Below are positions 32,386 to 40,818 of a DNA stretch of 64,000 bases, in pieces (position 1 is the first letter of the stretch; each line of letters begins with the position of its first letter). The position numbers and the translations under genes are program-made. The DNA comes from Sinomicrobium weinanense. Its GTDB lineage: Bacteria > Bacteroidota > Bacteroidia > Flavobacteriales > Flavobacteriaceae. The stretch lies in assembly GCF_018863395.1 (NCBI RefSeq), contig NZ_JAHKRR010000001.1, positions 62,001 to 126,000 of the forward strand, written 5' to 3'. Below the pieces are notes generated by a model, which saw only the letters and a list, made by a program, of their open reading frames with translations, was not told where the DNA came from and did no database searches.

Positions 32386-32892
32386 ATGAAACAGGCATTA
32401 TTATTCGACTTCACCGTCAGCAAAGAAAACAAAACCCTTCATATCACACGTGAATTTGCTGCGGATCTTGAATTGGTTTGGCGAGCCTGGACAACTCCCG
32501 AATTACTTGATCAATGGTGGGCCCCGAAACCTTATCATATAGAAACTAAAACATTGGACTTAAAAGTGGGCGGAATGTGGCTTTATGCAATGGTTAGCCC
32601 CCAGAATGAAAAAATGTGGTGTAAAGCGGATTATAAGGCTATAGACACAAACAAATCACTGTCCTGGTTAGATGCTTTTTGCGATGAAAACGGGAAGGAG
32701 AATGCCATTAAGCCCCGCTCCTTATGGACAAATGATTTTACCGAAGAGAAAGGTATCACAACCGTAAATATCAGCTTAAAGCACGACCAACCGGAGGATA
32801 TTGAAATGATGATCGAGATGGGTTTTAAGGAAGGGCTTGCCCTGGCTCTTGGAAACTTAGACGAATTATTATCAACATTAAAAAATAAATAA
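32386..32892 (+). CDS. SRPBCC/AHSA1-domain protein, copy 2
   Basis: A 168-residue paralog of the preceding protein. It shares ADLELVWRAWTTPELLDQWW with copy 3 exactly, while the second half (WCKADYKAIDTNKSLSWLDAF, then KGITTVNISLKHDQPEDIEM) has diverged. It starts 1 nt after the stop of copy 1. The array is most simply explained by tandem duplication followed by specialisation of the ligand cavity. Confidence 0.9.
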   Translation: MKQALLFDFTVSKENKTLHITREFAADLELVWRAWTTPELLDQWWAPKPYHIETKTLDLKVGGMWLYAMVSPQNEKMWCKADYKAIDTNKSLSWLDAFCDENGKENAIKPRSLWTNDFTEEKGITTVNISLKHDQPEDIEMMIEMGFKEGLALALGNLDELLSTLKNK

Positions 32893-32893
32893 A

Positions 32894-33397
32894 ATGAATC
32901 CGACATTAGCATTTGACTTTATAGTCAACAAAGAGAACAAAACCATTCACATTACACGTGAATTTGCTGCGGACCTTGAATTGGTTTGGCGGGCCTGGAC
33001 AACTCCCGAATTGCTGGATCAATGGTGGGGACCACAACCCTGGAGAGCCGAAACGAAGACAATGGATTTTCGGGAAGGCGGCTTTTGGCACTACGCCATG
33101 GTGAGCCCTGAAGGGGAAAAACATTGGAGCAAGGCCAACTTTATTACGATCAGGAAAGAAAGGTCATTTACGATCCACGGCGGATTTTGCGATGAAAACG
33201 GCACCATAAATCCTGCGTTTCCCCAAAACTTATGGGAAAACAACTTTATCCCGAAAGAGCATAAAGTGCGGGTAGACATACTACTGACCTACGATACGCT
33301 TGCCGACCTTGAAAAAGAGATAGAGATGGGCTTTAAAGAGGGAATGACGATAGATTTCCAGCAGTTGGACGAGTTGTTATTGACCTTTAAGAAGTGA
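32894..33397 (+). CDS. SRPBCC/AHSA1-domain protein, copy 3
   Basis: A 167-residue paralog with the same N-terminal block as copy 2. Its middle block FREGGFWHYAMVSPEGEKHWS resembles copy 1 more than copy 2, a mosaic pattern that suggests recombination among the copies. It follows copy 2 by 1 nt and ends the operon. Downstream lies a decayed dioxygenase gene. Confidence 0.9.
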   Translation: MNPTLAFDFIVNKENKTIHITREFAADLELVWRAWTTPELLDQWWGPQPWRAETKTMDFREGGFWHYAMVSPEGEKHWSKANFITIRKERSFTIHGGFCDENGTINPAFPQNLWENNFIPKEHKVRVDILLTYDTLADLEKEIEMGFKEGMTIDFQQLDELLLTFKK

Positions 33398-33470
33398 AAA
33401 ATTTGCTTTATGCCAACCTGAAATAAACGGTACTTTTATCAATTAGTAGATTTATAACCTTCACAAAACA

Positions 33471-33746
33471 AAATCGACTGAGGAACATTTATCGACAGAA
33501 CAAATAAACGATTTTATAAATAATGGTTTCGTAAAAATAGAGCATGCATTTTCAGCAGACATTGCCGATGAGTGCCGTTCAATTTTGTGAAAAGCTACTC
33601 ATTGCGATCCCGAAAGTCCTGATACTTGGACACAACCCGTTATCTGAATAGGAGAGATAGGACCTGAGCCATTTAAAAAAGCAGCAAACACGGTGTATGA
33701 AGGATGTCTACACCCCTTATCCGCTACATTTTTTGCCAATCAATAA
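33471..33746 (+). pseudogene. Decayed phytanoyl-CoA dioxygenase-like gene, N-terminal part
   Basis: One frame reads LSTEQINDFINNGFVKIEHA followed by FSADIADECRSIL, stop, KATHCDPESPDTWTQPVI, stop, IGEIGPEPFKKAANT and then a short tail to TAA at 33744-33746. The first part has the typical start of PhyH-family Fe(II)/2-oxoglutarate dioxygenases. Two in-frame stops and loss of the catalytic C-terminal part show it is non-functional. It fills most of the gap between the AHSA1 array and the IclR gene. Confidence 0.68.
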
Positions 33747-33854
33747 GTTATGATTTGTTTAAGGTGGTATTTCACACGAAATGTCACCTTTTTTGTTTTT
33801 TGTAAAATAATATACCTGCTGGTATCTGTTATTCCTGAGAAGTTATCCATAATT

Positions 33855-34565
33855 TTAGCCAACCCCCGATCCACCAACAAAAAAACCATTGATCTTTTCG
33901 GCGGTTTGGATCATTTTTTCTTTACTGAACCTGAATGCAGGGCCTGCAACACAGATTACCGCCAGAATGCGTCCTTTACTGAGGTAGGGGACCGCTACAC
34001 AATTCAGGTCCTCTTCGAATTCTTCAAGATCTAGGGCATAGCCGTTGCTCAGGATGGTGTTCAGTTCTTTTTGCAGTTTTTTAATTTCCTGTCGATCCAT
34101 CTCCTGCCACATTACGGCGGAAAGATGGGGCGAATAGGCCATAAAAACCTTGCCGATAGCCGTGTGCTTCATTTTTTCTTCCCTGCCCAGTTCCAACGAG
34201 ATGCGTACACATCTCGATGGTTCGCATTTTAGTTCGTGGCGATAATAACTGCCCAGCTGTATGGCCAGGTATGTGGTTTCTCCCGTTTCATTGCTCAACT
34301 TTTCCAAAACGGGCTTTAATTCTTTTTTGAGCTGGTATAAGGACTTTTCGGGGAGGTACAGGTGACTTATCTTCGGAGTGATGCGGTAACGGGGCGAAAG
34401 CTCATCCTGTTCTACATAGCCCAATTCCTTTAGTGTATTCAGAAAATTATGTACCGTGGTATTCCGCAGGTTCACCGCAGCGGCGATATCATTGAGGCGT
34501 ACCAGGTTGCCATTGGCTGCAATATATTCCAGAATATCGAATGTTCTTTTTACAGATTGGATCAT
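33855..34565 (-). CDS. IclR-family transcriptional regulator
   Basis: A 236-residue regulator with an N-terminal winged helix (MIQSVKRTFDILEYIAANGN, recognition segment NLRNTTVHNFLNTLKELGY) and a C-terminal effector domain with HTAIGKVFMAYSPHL and AVPYLSKGRILAVICVAGPAFRF, the usual IclR signature. The effector is unknown. It is divergent from the MFS transporter gene 103 bp away, which it probably controls. Confidence 0.92.
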   Translation of the reverse strand: MIQSVKRTFDILEYIAANGNLVRLNDIAAAVNLRNTTVHNFLNTLKELGYVEQDELSPRYRITPKISHLYLPEKSLYQLKKELKPVLEKLSNETGETTYLAIQLGSYYRHELKCEPSRCVRISLELGREEKMKHTAIGKVFMAYSPHLSAVMWQEMDRQEIKKLQKELNTILSNGYALDLEEFEEDLNCVAVPYLSKGRILAVICVAGPAFRFSKEKMIQTAEKINGFFVGGSGVG

Positions 34566-34610
34566 TTGTTCATCAATATTGAACTAAATGTTATTTTTAG
34601 TGAAATGTGG

Positions 34611-34639
34611 TTTGTAAATTCAAATATACCATATTTTTG
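34611..34639 (+). promoter_or_regulatory. Housekeeping promoter of the MFS gene
   Basis: TTTG (34611-34614), 17 bp, then TATTTTTG (34632-34639) match the Bacteroidota sigma-A consensus on the strand of the MFS gene, 29 nt before its ATG. The region is shared with the divergent IclR regulator. Confidence 0.6.
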
Positions 34640-34668
34640 CATCATTCTAAACGACTGAAATTAAAATA

Positions 34669-35865
34669 ATGCGATTATTACTATCGACAAGAAGATTAAA
34701 AGGCAGCCATATCCCCATTGCAACGCTACTCGCTTATATATCCATAACACTATCCGGATTTGCTACGGACATCTATATTCCGTCCATGCCACATATGGCC
34801 AGGGATATATATACGAGTGAAAGCCTCATACAATTAACACTTTCTGTTTTTTTGATCAGTTACGGGGTTTCCCAATGGATAGCCGGAAGTGTTCTTGATA
34901 TTTTCGGAAGATACCGGTTGAATTTGCTATCACTTGCTCTATTCACCCTGGCAAGTTTTATCATATCCATCAGTTCCAGCATATGGGTAATCCTGTTGAT
35001 GCGTTTTATTCACGGGATCAGTATAAGTTTTATAGCTGTAAGCAAACGAAGTTATTTTGTAGATGTTTTTAAAGGGGAAGAACAAAAGAGGTATGTAAGT
35101 ATAATTACCATGGTATGGGCTATGGCCCCTATTCTGGCACCTTTTATCGGGGGATACCTGGAGGAAATTTTAAACTGGAGGGCTAACTTTTATTTTTTGA
35201 CCTTTCTGGGATTCGTTTTATTACTTTTTGAACTTTTCTTTTCGGGAGAAACGATACAGCACTATACCCATCCAACATTCAAATCCATATGGAGCACCAA
35301 TAAGATGATCCTAAAAGAACCTTCCTTTTTAAAAGGGGTGATAGTATGCGGAATAAGTTATGGAATGGTTATGTTTTATGGGCTTAGCGGCACTTTTATT
35401 TTACAGCATCAAATGGGATATTCGGCCGTAATTGTCGGGTTTGCGTCCTTAATATTGGGCCTTTCCTGGCTGGCAGGAGGGTATTGGAGCAAAAGGAATA
35501 TTGAAAAAGACATCGAAAAACGGTCTAAAAAAGTAGTCGTGGCCCAGGGAGCGATAGTGGCCATTATGATTTGCTCTTCCTGGATAGTAACATCCATTTA
35601 TACCCTGATCATTTTTGTGTTCCTCCTCCATATGATCGCAGGTTATTTGTTTACCAATTATTTTACACGTTGTGTAACCATGTTTCCCAAAAATGCAGGA
35701 ATTGCCGGAGGGCTAACCGGGGGAACAACCTATATAATCACTTCTGCTTTGAGTTATGGAATAGCTTTTTTGATGAATGCAGATGATCAGATCCAATTAG
35801 GGATTGGCTATTTGATTTTAGTCATATTGGGATTTATAGTACTGGCCAGCTTCAAAAAAAGATAA
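34669..35865 (+). CDS. MFS transporter, Bcr/CflA drug-resistance subfamily
   Basis: A 398-residue protein with about twelve membrane helices. The first helix pair contains GFATDIYIPSMPHMARD, a typical Bcr/CflA (DHA1) signature, and GVSQWIAGSVLDIFGRYRL is the loop 2-3 motif A. It should be a proton-driven exporter of drugs or small metabolites in the inner membrane. It is divergent from the IclR-family regulator, suggesting induction by an aromatic or other small ligand. Followed by a gene-free stretch. Confidence 0.88.
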   Translation: MRLLLSTRRLKGSHIPIATLLAYISITLSGFATDIYIPSMPHMARDIYTSESLIQLTLSVFLISYGVSQWIAGSVLDIFGRYRLNLLSLALFTLASFIISISSSIWVILLMRFIHGISISFIAVSKRSYFVDVFKGEEQKRYVSIITMVWAMAPILAPFIGGYLEEILNWRANFYFLTFLGFVLLLFELFFSGETIQHYTHPTFKSIWSTNKMILKEPSFLKGVIVCGISYGMVMFYGLSGTFILQHQMGYSAVIVGFASLILGLSWLAGGYWSKRNIEKDIEKRSKKVVVAQGAIVAIMICSSWIVTSIYTLIIFVFLLHMIAGYLFTNYFTRCVTMFPKNAGIAGGLTGGTTYIITSALSYGIAFLMNADDQIQLGIGYLILVILGFIVLASFKKR

Positions 35866-36384
35866 TAAAACTCGGAAGCTATAAGATCGAAGAAGATTGA
35901 TGGAAGATTGAACCCCGATCGCAATCGGGAGATTGATCTCAAACATTTCAATCTTGTTCAATCTTCCCGCATAGCGGGATCAATATCCTTTCAATCTTTT
36001 AAAAAGGGGAAAAACCCCCTTTCATCCACAATACATACTTGTTAAATTCGTGCAGACAAATTTACTTATTGACCTGTTGAATGCTAAGATTTTTAAAATC
36101 CCCAATAAAGGAATTCCTGGGATCTTAATTTTATTCAACGAAGAAACTGTTTCTAATATTTAGTCTCCCTGAAAGGAGATTGAGAATGTCCACTAGGTCT
36201 TCCCCTATATATCTGCTTCACCCGTAAATGATGCCAGGCCTTAATTACCGGAATTACTCCAATCCCTGGTATTTTATTTCAACTGAAAATTCTGTTTAAG
36301 CAACATTAAAACCCTGCTTTGGGGTAGACAGTTCCTTAAACAGTTTCTTAAGATATGGGCTTTTTAACCGAAAGTTCATGATGA
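35866..36384. other. Gene-free stretch with nested inverted repeats
   Basis: The first 160 nt hold a dense set of palindromes: GGAAGATTGAAC (35902-35913) with its exact inverse at 35956-35967, the hairpins CCCGAT-cgca-ATCGGG (35914-35929) and CCCGC-ATA-GCGGG (35966-35978), and AAAGGGG/CCCCTTT (36003-36022), which could terminate the MFS transcript. The rest is AT-rich with no credible gene. Confidence 0.5.
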
Positions 36385-36414
36385 ATGATTATTTACTTAA
36401 CCATAAAACCAAAC

Positions 36415-37011
36415 ATGATGAAGACCAATTTTTTATTATTCTCAACAACACTTGTATTAATTTTAGTAGCAGGTAGTTGTTGCACACCGAGCAAACTTAC
36501 CGGTAGTGTAAACAATACATTGAGACCGCAGGAAACCAACAATTGGTGCTGGGCGGCAACTACACAGATGATTGCCCAGAACGAAGGAGTCTTTGTAACC
36601 CAGTGCGAACTTGCCAATCACAGATTCGGAAAGACCAATTGTTGTAACTTTGAAAATGAAGGAGAAAGCTGTCCAAAAACAAATGATTGTAACAGTCCCG
36701 GTTGGCTAGAGCTGGATTATGCAGGTTTAAAATTTTCAGAATCCGATACGGCCATTAGCTGGAAAAAGCTGAAAAAATGCATTTACTGCTCCAAGGATGT
36801 ACTGGGATATGCCTATGGAACCCCGGGAGTAGTTGGTCACGTAGTAGTGATACGGGGATATATTGTCATTGGTGGTGAAAAATATGTTGTTTTAAACGAT
36901 CCCTGGTCACCCTGTAATGGATCTGAACGACTTATAACCTATGCAGATTATACAGATCCTTCAGGAACTGCCACGCACTGGAGAACCTGGTACGGGATCT
37001 CTAAAAAATAA
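36415..37011 (+). CDS. Papain-like cysteine protease, AvrRpt2/C70-like lipoprotein
   Basis: A 198-residue exported protein. I start at the ATG at 36415 because it begins a lipoprotein signal with lipobox VAGSC; the in-frame ATG at 36385 adds ten residues before it. The catalytic Cys is in TNNWCWAATTQM (C45), the His in VGHVVVIRGY and the Asn in VLNDPW, the order of the papain-like AvrRpt2 family. A Cys-rich insert NCCNFENEGESCPKTNDC is unusual and may be disulfide-bonded. Substrate unknown; the secreted protein gene 37034 follows by 22 nt. Confidence 0.8.
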   Translation: MMKTNFLLFSTTLVLILVAGSCCTPSKLTGSVNNTLRPQETNNWCWAATTQMIAQNEGVFVTQCELANHRFGKTNCCNFENEGESCPKTNDCNSPGWLELDYAGLKFSESDTAISWKKLKKCIYCSKDVLGYAYGTPGVVGHVVVIRGYIVIGGEKYVVLNDPWSPCNGSERLITYADYTDPSGTATHWRTWYGISKK

Positions 37012-37033
37012 CCTTAACCATTAATTATACACC

Positions 37034-37672
37034 ATGAGAACTCTTAAATATTTTTTTACGACAATATTCCTGTTTGCATTCGCTGTCTTACTGAATGCAC
37101 AAGACACAAACTCTCTTCAAAGAGCTATCGAAAAAGGTAAAGCAGACCTTGTAGAGATTTTAAACCAATCGGAAGGGAAGTTCAATTTCGGGGTCTCTGC
37201 GGCGGCAGTTGAACGATCTCAACCGGCTTCTGCTCTGCCACATAAAGAAATGCTTTTTGACAGATTGTTGAAATACGAAGGTCAGGATATTTCAGAAGTA
37301 CTCTCCAAAACACAGAAACTGGTAGTTCCACTGGTTGAAAATACCCGGGTAGTTACTACCATTAGTATCACTGAAAAAGATCAGGATACCTATGTAGTCA
37401 ATGAACTCGTGAATCAGCAGTATTCTGAGGAGTTAAATCGTTTGCCTGATGATATCAAAGCCCGGAATTTCGAGAAGGTTGGTATTATTTATGTTCCCAA
37501 TCTCAATGCCTTTATTTACACCTATGGAGATCGTAGTTATACGTCTTACAAAGGTAAAAATGTGAGTTCACCGGCAAATACCCGGGAACTGTTAAAAGAG
37601 CTTAGGGTTGATGCCGAGGCCTTTCATAAAAAATACGGTGATAAACTTAAGAAAGGAAAACTCGTTTACTAA
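37034..37672 (+). CDS. Secreted protein of unknown function
   Basis: A 212-residue protein with a clear signal peptide (cleavage probably after LLNA, residue 22). The mature part is charged and mixed alpha/beta, with a central VVTTISITEKDQDTYVVNEL and a basic C-terminus KKYGDKLKKGKLVY. I recognise no domain. It follows the cysteine protease gene by 22 nt, so the two are probably cotranscribed. It might be its substrate, inhibitor or propeptide-like partner; that is speculation. Confidence 0.7.
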   Translation: MRTLKYFFTTIFLFAFAVLLNAQDTNSLQRAIEKGKADLVEILNQSEGKFNFGVSAAAVERSQPASALPHKEMLFDRLLKYEGQDISEVLSKTQKLVVPLVENTRVVTTISITEKDQDTYVVNELVNQQYSEELNRLPDDIKARNFEKVGIIYVPNLNAFIYTYGDRSYTSYKGKNVSSPANTRELLKELRVDAEAFHKKYGDKLKKGKLVY

Positions 37673-37766
37673 ACCGGTTTGATGTAGGGGAGTATGTTAT
37701 TTTGCCTGTACGATACATTTTTGTATAGTGCTGAAATGAGTTTTTAACAAACAAAAACCATAGGCC

Positions 37767-38792
37767 ATGAATACATATACTGTTAAACGATTACTGGGAG
37801 TATTGCTACTCTTGTTTGTTTCGGGTTGCTGTCATAGAGATTGTCCTGTAAACTGGCGGCCAAACGCTCTTTTTCCGGTTTTTTACGGGCATAAAGACTA
37901 TCTCACCGATGATGGGGCTCCGGGGCCATGCCGTGTATTTTATCCAAGTTTGGACGGAGCCCCCCTCAATGCTCCTGTACTGGAAGGGTGCTGTAAATAT
38001 CCACTGATCATTCTGGTTCACGGGCATTGTGATGAGGAGGAACATTACAAAAAGTGGTTTTTACAGGCTGCACAGTTGGCCAGGAGCGGTTTCGTAGTGG
38101 TTGTGCCTCAGATCCCTTCAATAGGGACACATCCATCAGAAGAATCTCATCCCGGCCTTGCCAGGTTGTCAGAGATAAGGAACTGGGTGCTTAACACCTG
38201 GGAACACCATGAACTTGTTCATTCTTTTACCGGTATAGCAGGACATTCGTACGGGGCCTTGCTGGGGGCACGCTTTGCCAAAACGGATGCAGATATAAAG
38301 GCTTATGCCTCTCTGTCAGGGGTTTGGGAAAACTGGCCTTCGGGCCCTCTTCCTGTAATGTCTTTAAATTTGCCAACACTTTTTATAAGGGGAAACGATC
38401 CGTTTGGGGATTTCTCTACCGGGGTGGGTCATTTTTGGAACAGTTTACCCGTCCCAAAACACCAGGCGGTATTTCAGGGAGGTTTTCATTGGGATTATCT
38501 CCCGTCAGGAGCTACCAATTGTGAACAATCCGTCGGGGGACGGGGAGATTGTTCTTCAACTTCCATACTTTCAACCGAATTGTTGAGCATGTTTTTTGGC
38601 AAATACCTGCGGAAGTCCAATAGGCCCTACGCACGTATTCCCAATTCATTGATCCCTCCCGATCTGACACTGACCAGCGAACAACAGTTTTATGCCGGCG
38701 GCGGACATTTAACCTATCTTAAAAACACAAATTGCAGTCTTACTTTGAGTTGGAAAACTAATGAAGGCAGCGGCACTCACACTTTTCCTTAA
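37767..38792 (+). CDS. Alpha/beta hydrolase, lipoprotein
   Basis: A 341-residue hydrolase with a lipobox FVSGC (Cys21). LIILVHGHCDEEEH forms the oxyanion strand, GIAGHSYGALLGA the nucleophile elbow (G-H-S-Y-G), and GGFHWDYLPSG probably holds the catalytic His. The fold resembles dienelactone hydrolase or PAF-acetylhydrolase-like esterases, including chlorophyllase-type enzymes. The C-terminal 60 residues are Gly/Thr-rich and extra to the core. It is separated by 94 nt from the secreted-protein gene. Confidence 0.8.
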   Translation: MNTYTVKRLLGVLLLLFVSGCCHRDCPVNWRPNALFPVFYGHKDYLTDDGAPGPCRVFYPSLDGAPLNAPVLEGCCKYPLIILVHGHCDEEEHYKKWFLQAAQLARSGFVVVVPQIPSIGTHPSEESHPGLARLSEIRNWVLNTWEHHELVHSFTGIAGHSYGALLGARFAKTDADIKAYASLSGVWENWPSGPLPVMSLNLPTLFIRGNDPFGDFSTGVGHFWNSLPVPKHQAVFQGGFHWDYLPSGATNCEQSVGGRGDCSSTSILSTELLSMFFGKYLRKSNRPYARIPNSLIPPDLTLTSEQQFYAGGGHLTYLKNTNCSLTLSWKTNEGSGTHTFP

Positions 38793-38798
38793 GTTTTA

Positions 38799-39410
38799 TC
38801 AACGTGTGTTTTTTGCACAATCCTTTTTTATCCAACCCTGACCATATAAAAGGAACAGGGAATAGAAACCATTTTTAAGGCTTTTTCGTAAGATCTTAAA
38901 GGCCTTACCGATCTGATTCTCTACGGTATTAATGGAAATACCCAGGTATTCTGAAATTTCAATATTGGTAAGGCCGTTCTTTTTACTCAGCATAAAAACT
39001 TCCTTACACCTGGGAGGAAGGTTTTGTATGGCCTCGAATACCTGTTTTATCAGTTTTTCATTTCCCTGGGCCTCTTCAGGTTCAATAATGGCGTTGAGAT
39101 GTTCTATATAGCGTTTTTCTACATTTAACAGGGCAACATTCTTTCTGTATTGGTCGATGTATTCATTGTGAACGGACCGGTATAAAAAACTCTTCAAAGA
39201 TGTCCGGATCGTGAGAAGGTGTCTTTTTTTCCACAGCCTGATAAAAACATTCTGTACGATGTCTTCTGCGGTCAGGGAGTCGTTGGTAAGGCTGTTTGCA
39301 TAGATACATAATTTACGATAATACCTGTCCATGAGGTATTCGTATGCTTTTTCATCGCCCTGTTTTAACAGGGAGATCAATCGATCGTTGTTATTTGGTT
39401 CTGTATTCAA
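38799..39410 (-). CDS. ECF RNA polymerase sigma factor, FecI-like
   Basis: A 203-residue sigma-70-family ECF factor. Region 2 (GDEKAYEYLMDRYYRKLCIYA, with LTAEDIVQNVFIRLWKK) and region 4 (LPPRCKEVFMLSKKNGLTNIEISEYLGI) are both clear. It is divergent from fecR with 152 bp between, matching the usual SusCD control module in which FecR holds the sigma factor until SusC signals ligand binding. The length is normal. Confidence 0.93.
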   Translation of the reverse strand: MNTEPNNNDRLISLLKQGDEKAYEYLMDRYYRKLCIYANSLTNDSLTAEDIVQNVFIRLWKKRHLLTIRTSLKSFLYRSVHNEYIDQYRKNVALLNVEKRYIEHLNAIIEPEEAQGNEKLIKQVFEAIQNLPPRCKEVFMLSKKNGLTNIEISEYLGISINTVENQIGKAFKILRKSLKNGFYSLFLLYGQGWIKKDCAKNTR

Positions 39411-39562
39411 ACCTGAAGTGTGTTTTTAACAGATTAAGTGCAAAAAATATGGGATATGGGGCCGTTGAGGATAATTTATTTGCCAATATTAAGAAAAAAA
39501 TATCAAAAACGTAGTGGTCTTGTAAATTGACTTCGTCACAATAAAAAAGAAAAACAGACCCT

Positions 39563-40723
39563 ATGCCATTGGAGAGCTTAATAGTCAAATATATAACCCG
39601 TTCCATTACGGTCGGGGAGCTGGATCAACTGGAAGAGTACCTGAAAGACCCCGTCAATGATAAAGTCTTCAAAACCTTTATTGAACTCAATTATACTTTA
39701 GATGACCTTATGGACGATTATGATTCGTACGAAGCCAAACAAAAAGTACTTTCCGCGATCAGAAAAGAGAAAAAACATGAGAGAACCAGGCGCCGGGTAC
39801 TTTATATGAAGTATGCTTCCGTTGCTGCGGTAGCCCTGCTGCTGATCTCACTTCCGTTTGTTTTCAGAGATAAGACCTTTAAGGAGAATACGGTGAGTGA
39901 TACGAACACGACAGCCGAGATCCCTCCGGGAATTGATAAAGCTGTATTAACACTGGAAAACGGTAGAAATATTGTCCTGAAAAAAGGAGGGAAATACAAT
40001 ACGGAAAAAGTTAAAAGCGACGGAGAAAGCCTCGTTTACACTAATAATCCCCCCGATACCGATAAGGAAACGGCATATAACTATCTCACAGTTCCGAGAG
40101 GAGGGCAGTTCTATGTACAGCTTCCGGATAGTACCCGGGTATGGCTCAACTCGGAATCCAGATTAAGGTACCCGGTACGGTTTACCAAAGGCCGGCCCCG
40201 GAAAGTAGAACTGGTGTATGGAGAAGCCTATTTCGATGTCTCTTCCAGTACCAAACACGATAATATGCCTTTTAGCGTACAGACCGGGGAGCAAACAGTA
40301 GAAGTACTGGGAACAGAATTTAATATCAAAGCCTACCGGGACGAAGCACAGATATCGACCACCCTGGTAGAAGGCAAGGTAGCTGTGGGCAACGGAACTT
40401 CAGAAAGAACGATGTCCCCGGGGCAACAATCGGTGGTCAGGACAGACAAGGGATCCCTGGAGATAAATAATGTGAATGTAGCTGTGGAAGTGGCCTGGAA
40501 AAACGGCATGTTTATGTTTGACGGGATGTCCCTGGGCAACATGATGAAAATACTTTCCAGATGGTACGATATGGAAGTGAAATTTGAAGACGATGACAAA
40601 AAAGCGATGGTATTCTCCGGATTGTTAAAACGTTCCGAAGGCGTAAATGAACTATTAAGGAATATAGAACAAACAGGTGAAGTGAGTTTTCAGATAGAAA
40701 ACAGGGTACTGATCATAAAATAA
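39563..40723 (+). CDS. FecR-family anti-sigma factor
   Basis: A 386-residue protein with an N-terminal cytoplasmic anti-sigma region, one membrane helix (about 86-103, YASVAAVALLLISLPFVF), a FecR domain (GGQFYVQLPDSTRVWLNSES and then FDVSSSTKHDNMPFSVQTGE) and a C-terminal DUF4974 domain (MLKILSRWYDMEVKF-like, VSFQIENRVLIIK at the end). It should transmit the signal from the STN domain of the SusC protein encoded next to the divergent ECF sigma factor. Confidence 0.93.
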   Translation: MPLESLIVKYITRSITVGELDQLEEYLKDPVNDKVFKTFIELNYTLDDLMDDYDSYEAKQKVLSAIRKEKKHERTRRRVLYMKYASVAAVALLLISLPFVFRDKTFKENTVSDTNTTAEIPPGIDKAVLTLENGRNIVLKKGGKYNTEKVKSDGESLVYTNNPPDTDKETAYNYLTVPRGGQFYVQLPDSTRVWLNSESRLRYPVRFTKGRPRKVELVYGEAYFDVSSSTKHDNMPFSVQTGEQTVEVLGTEFNIKAYRDEAQISTTLVEGKVAVGNGTSERTMSPGQQSVVRTDKGSLEINNVNVAVEVAWKNGMFMFDGMSLGNMMKILSRWYDMEVKFEDDDKKAMVFSGLLKRSEGVNELLRNIEQTGEVSFQIENRVLIIK

Positions 40724-40818
40724 AAAAAGGAACAAAGCTAACATCTTTCCACGGGCGTAGCTTCATTCCTTATAATCCGATCAATTAAACAAAGTTTAAC
40801 TAACCAAACCACAAATTT

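Noticed and set aside
36296-36379. 27-codon minus-strand ORF ending in QGFNVA, considered as a peptide precursor
   Set aside because: No maturation enzymes nearby, no clear ribosome-binding context, and length within chance expectation.
36366-36384. TGATGAATGATT near the cysteine protease gene
   Set aside because: The right half-site is GATT rather than (A/G)TCA, so the palindrome is absent.
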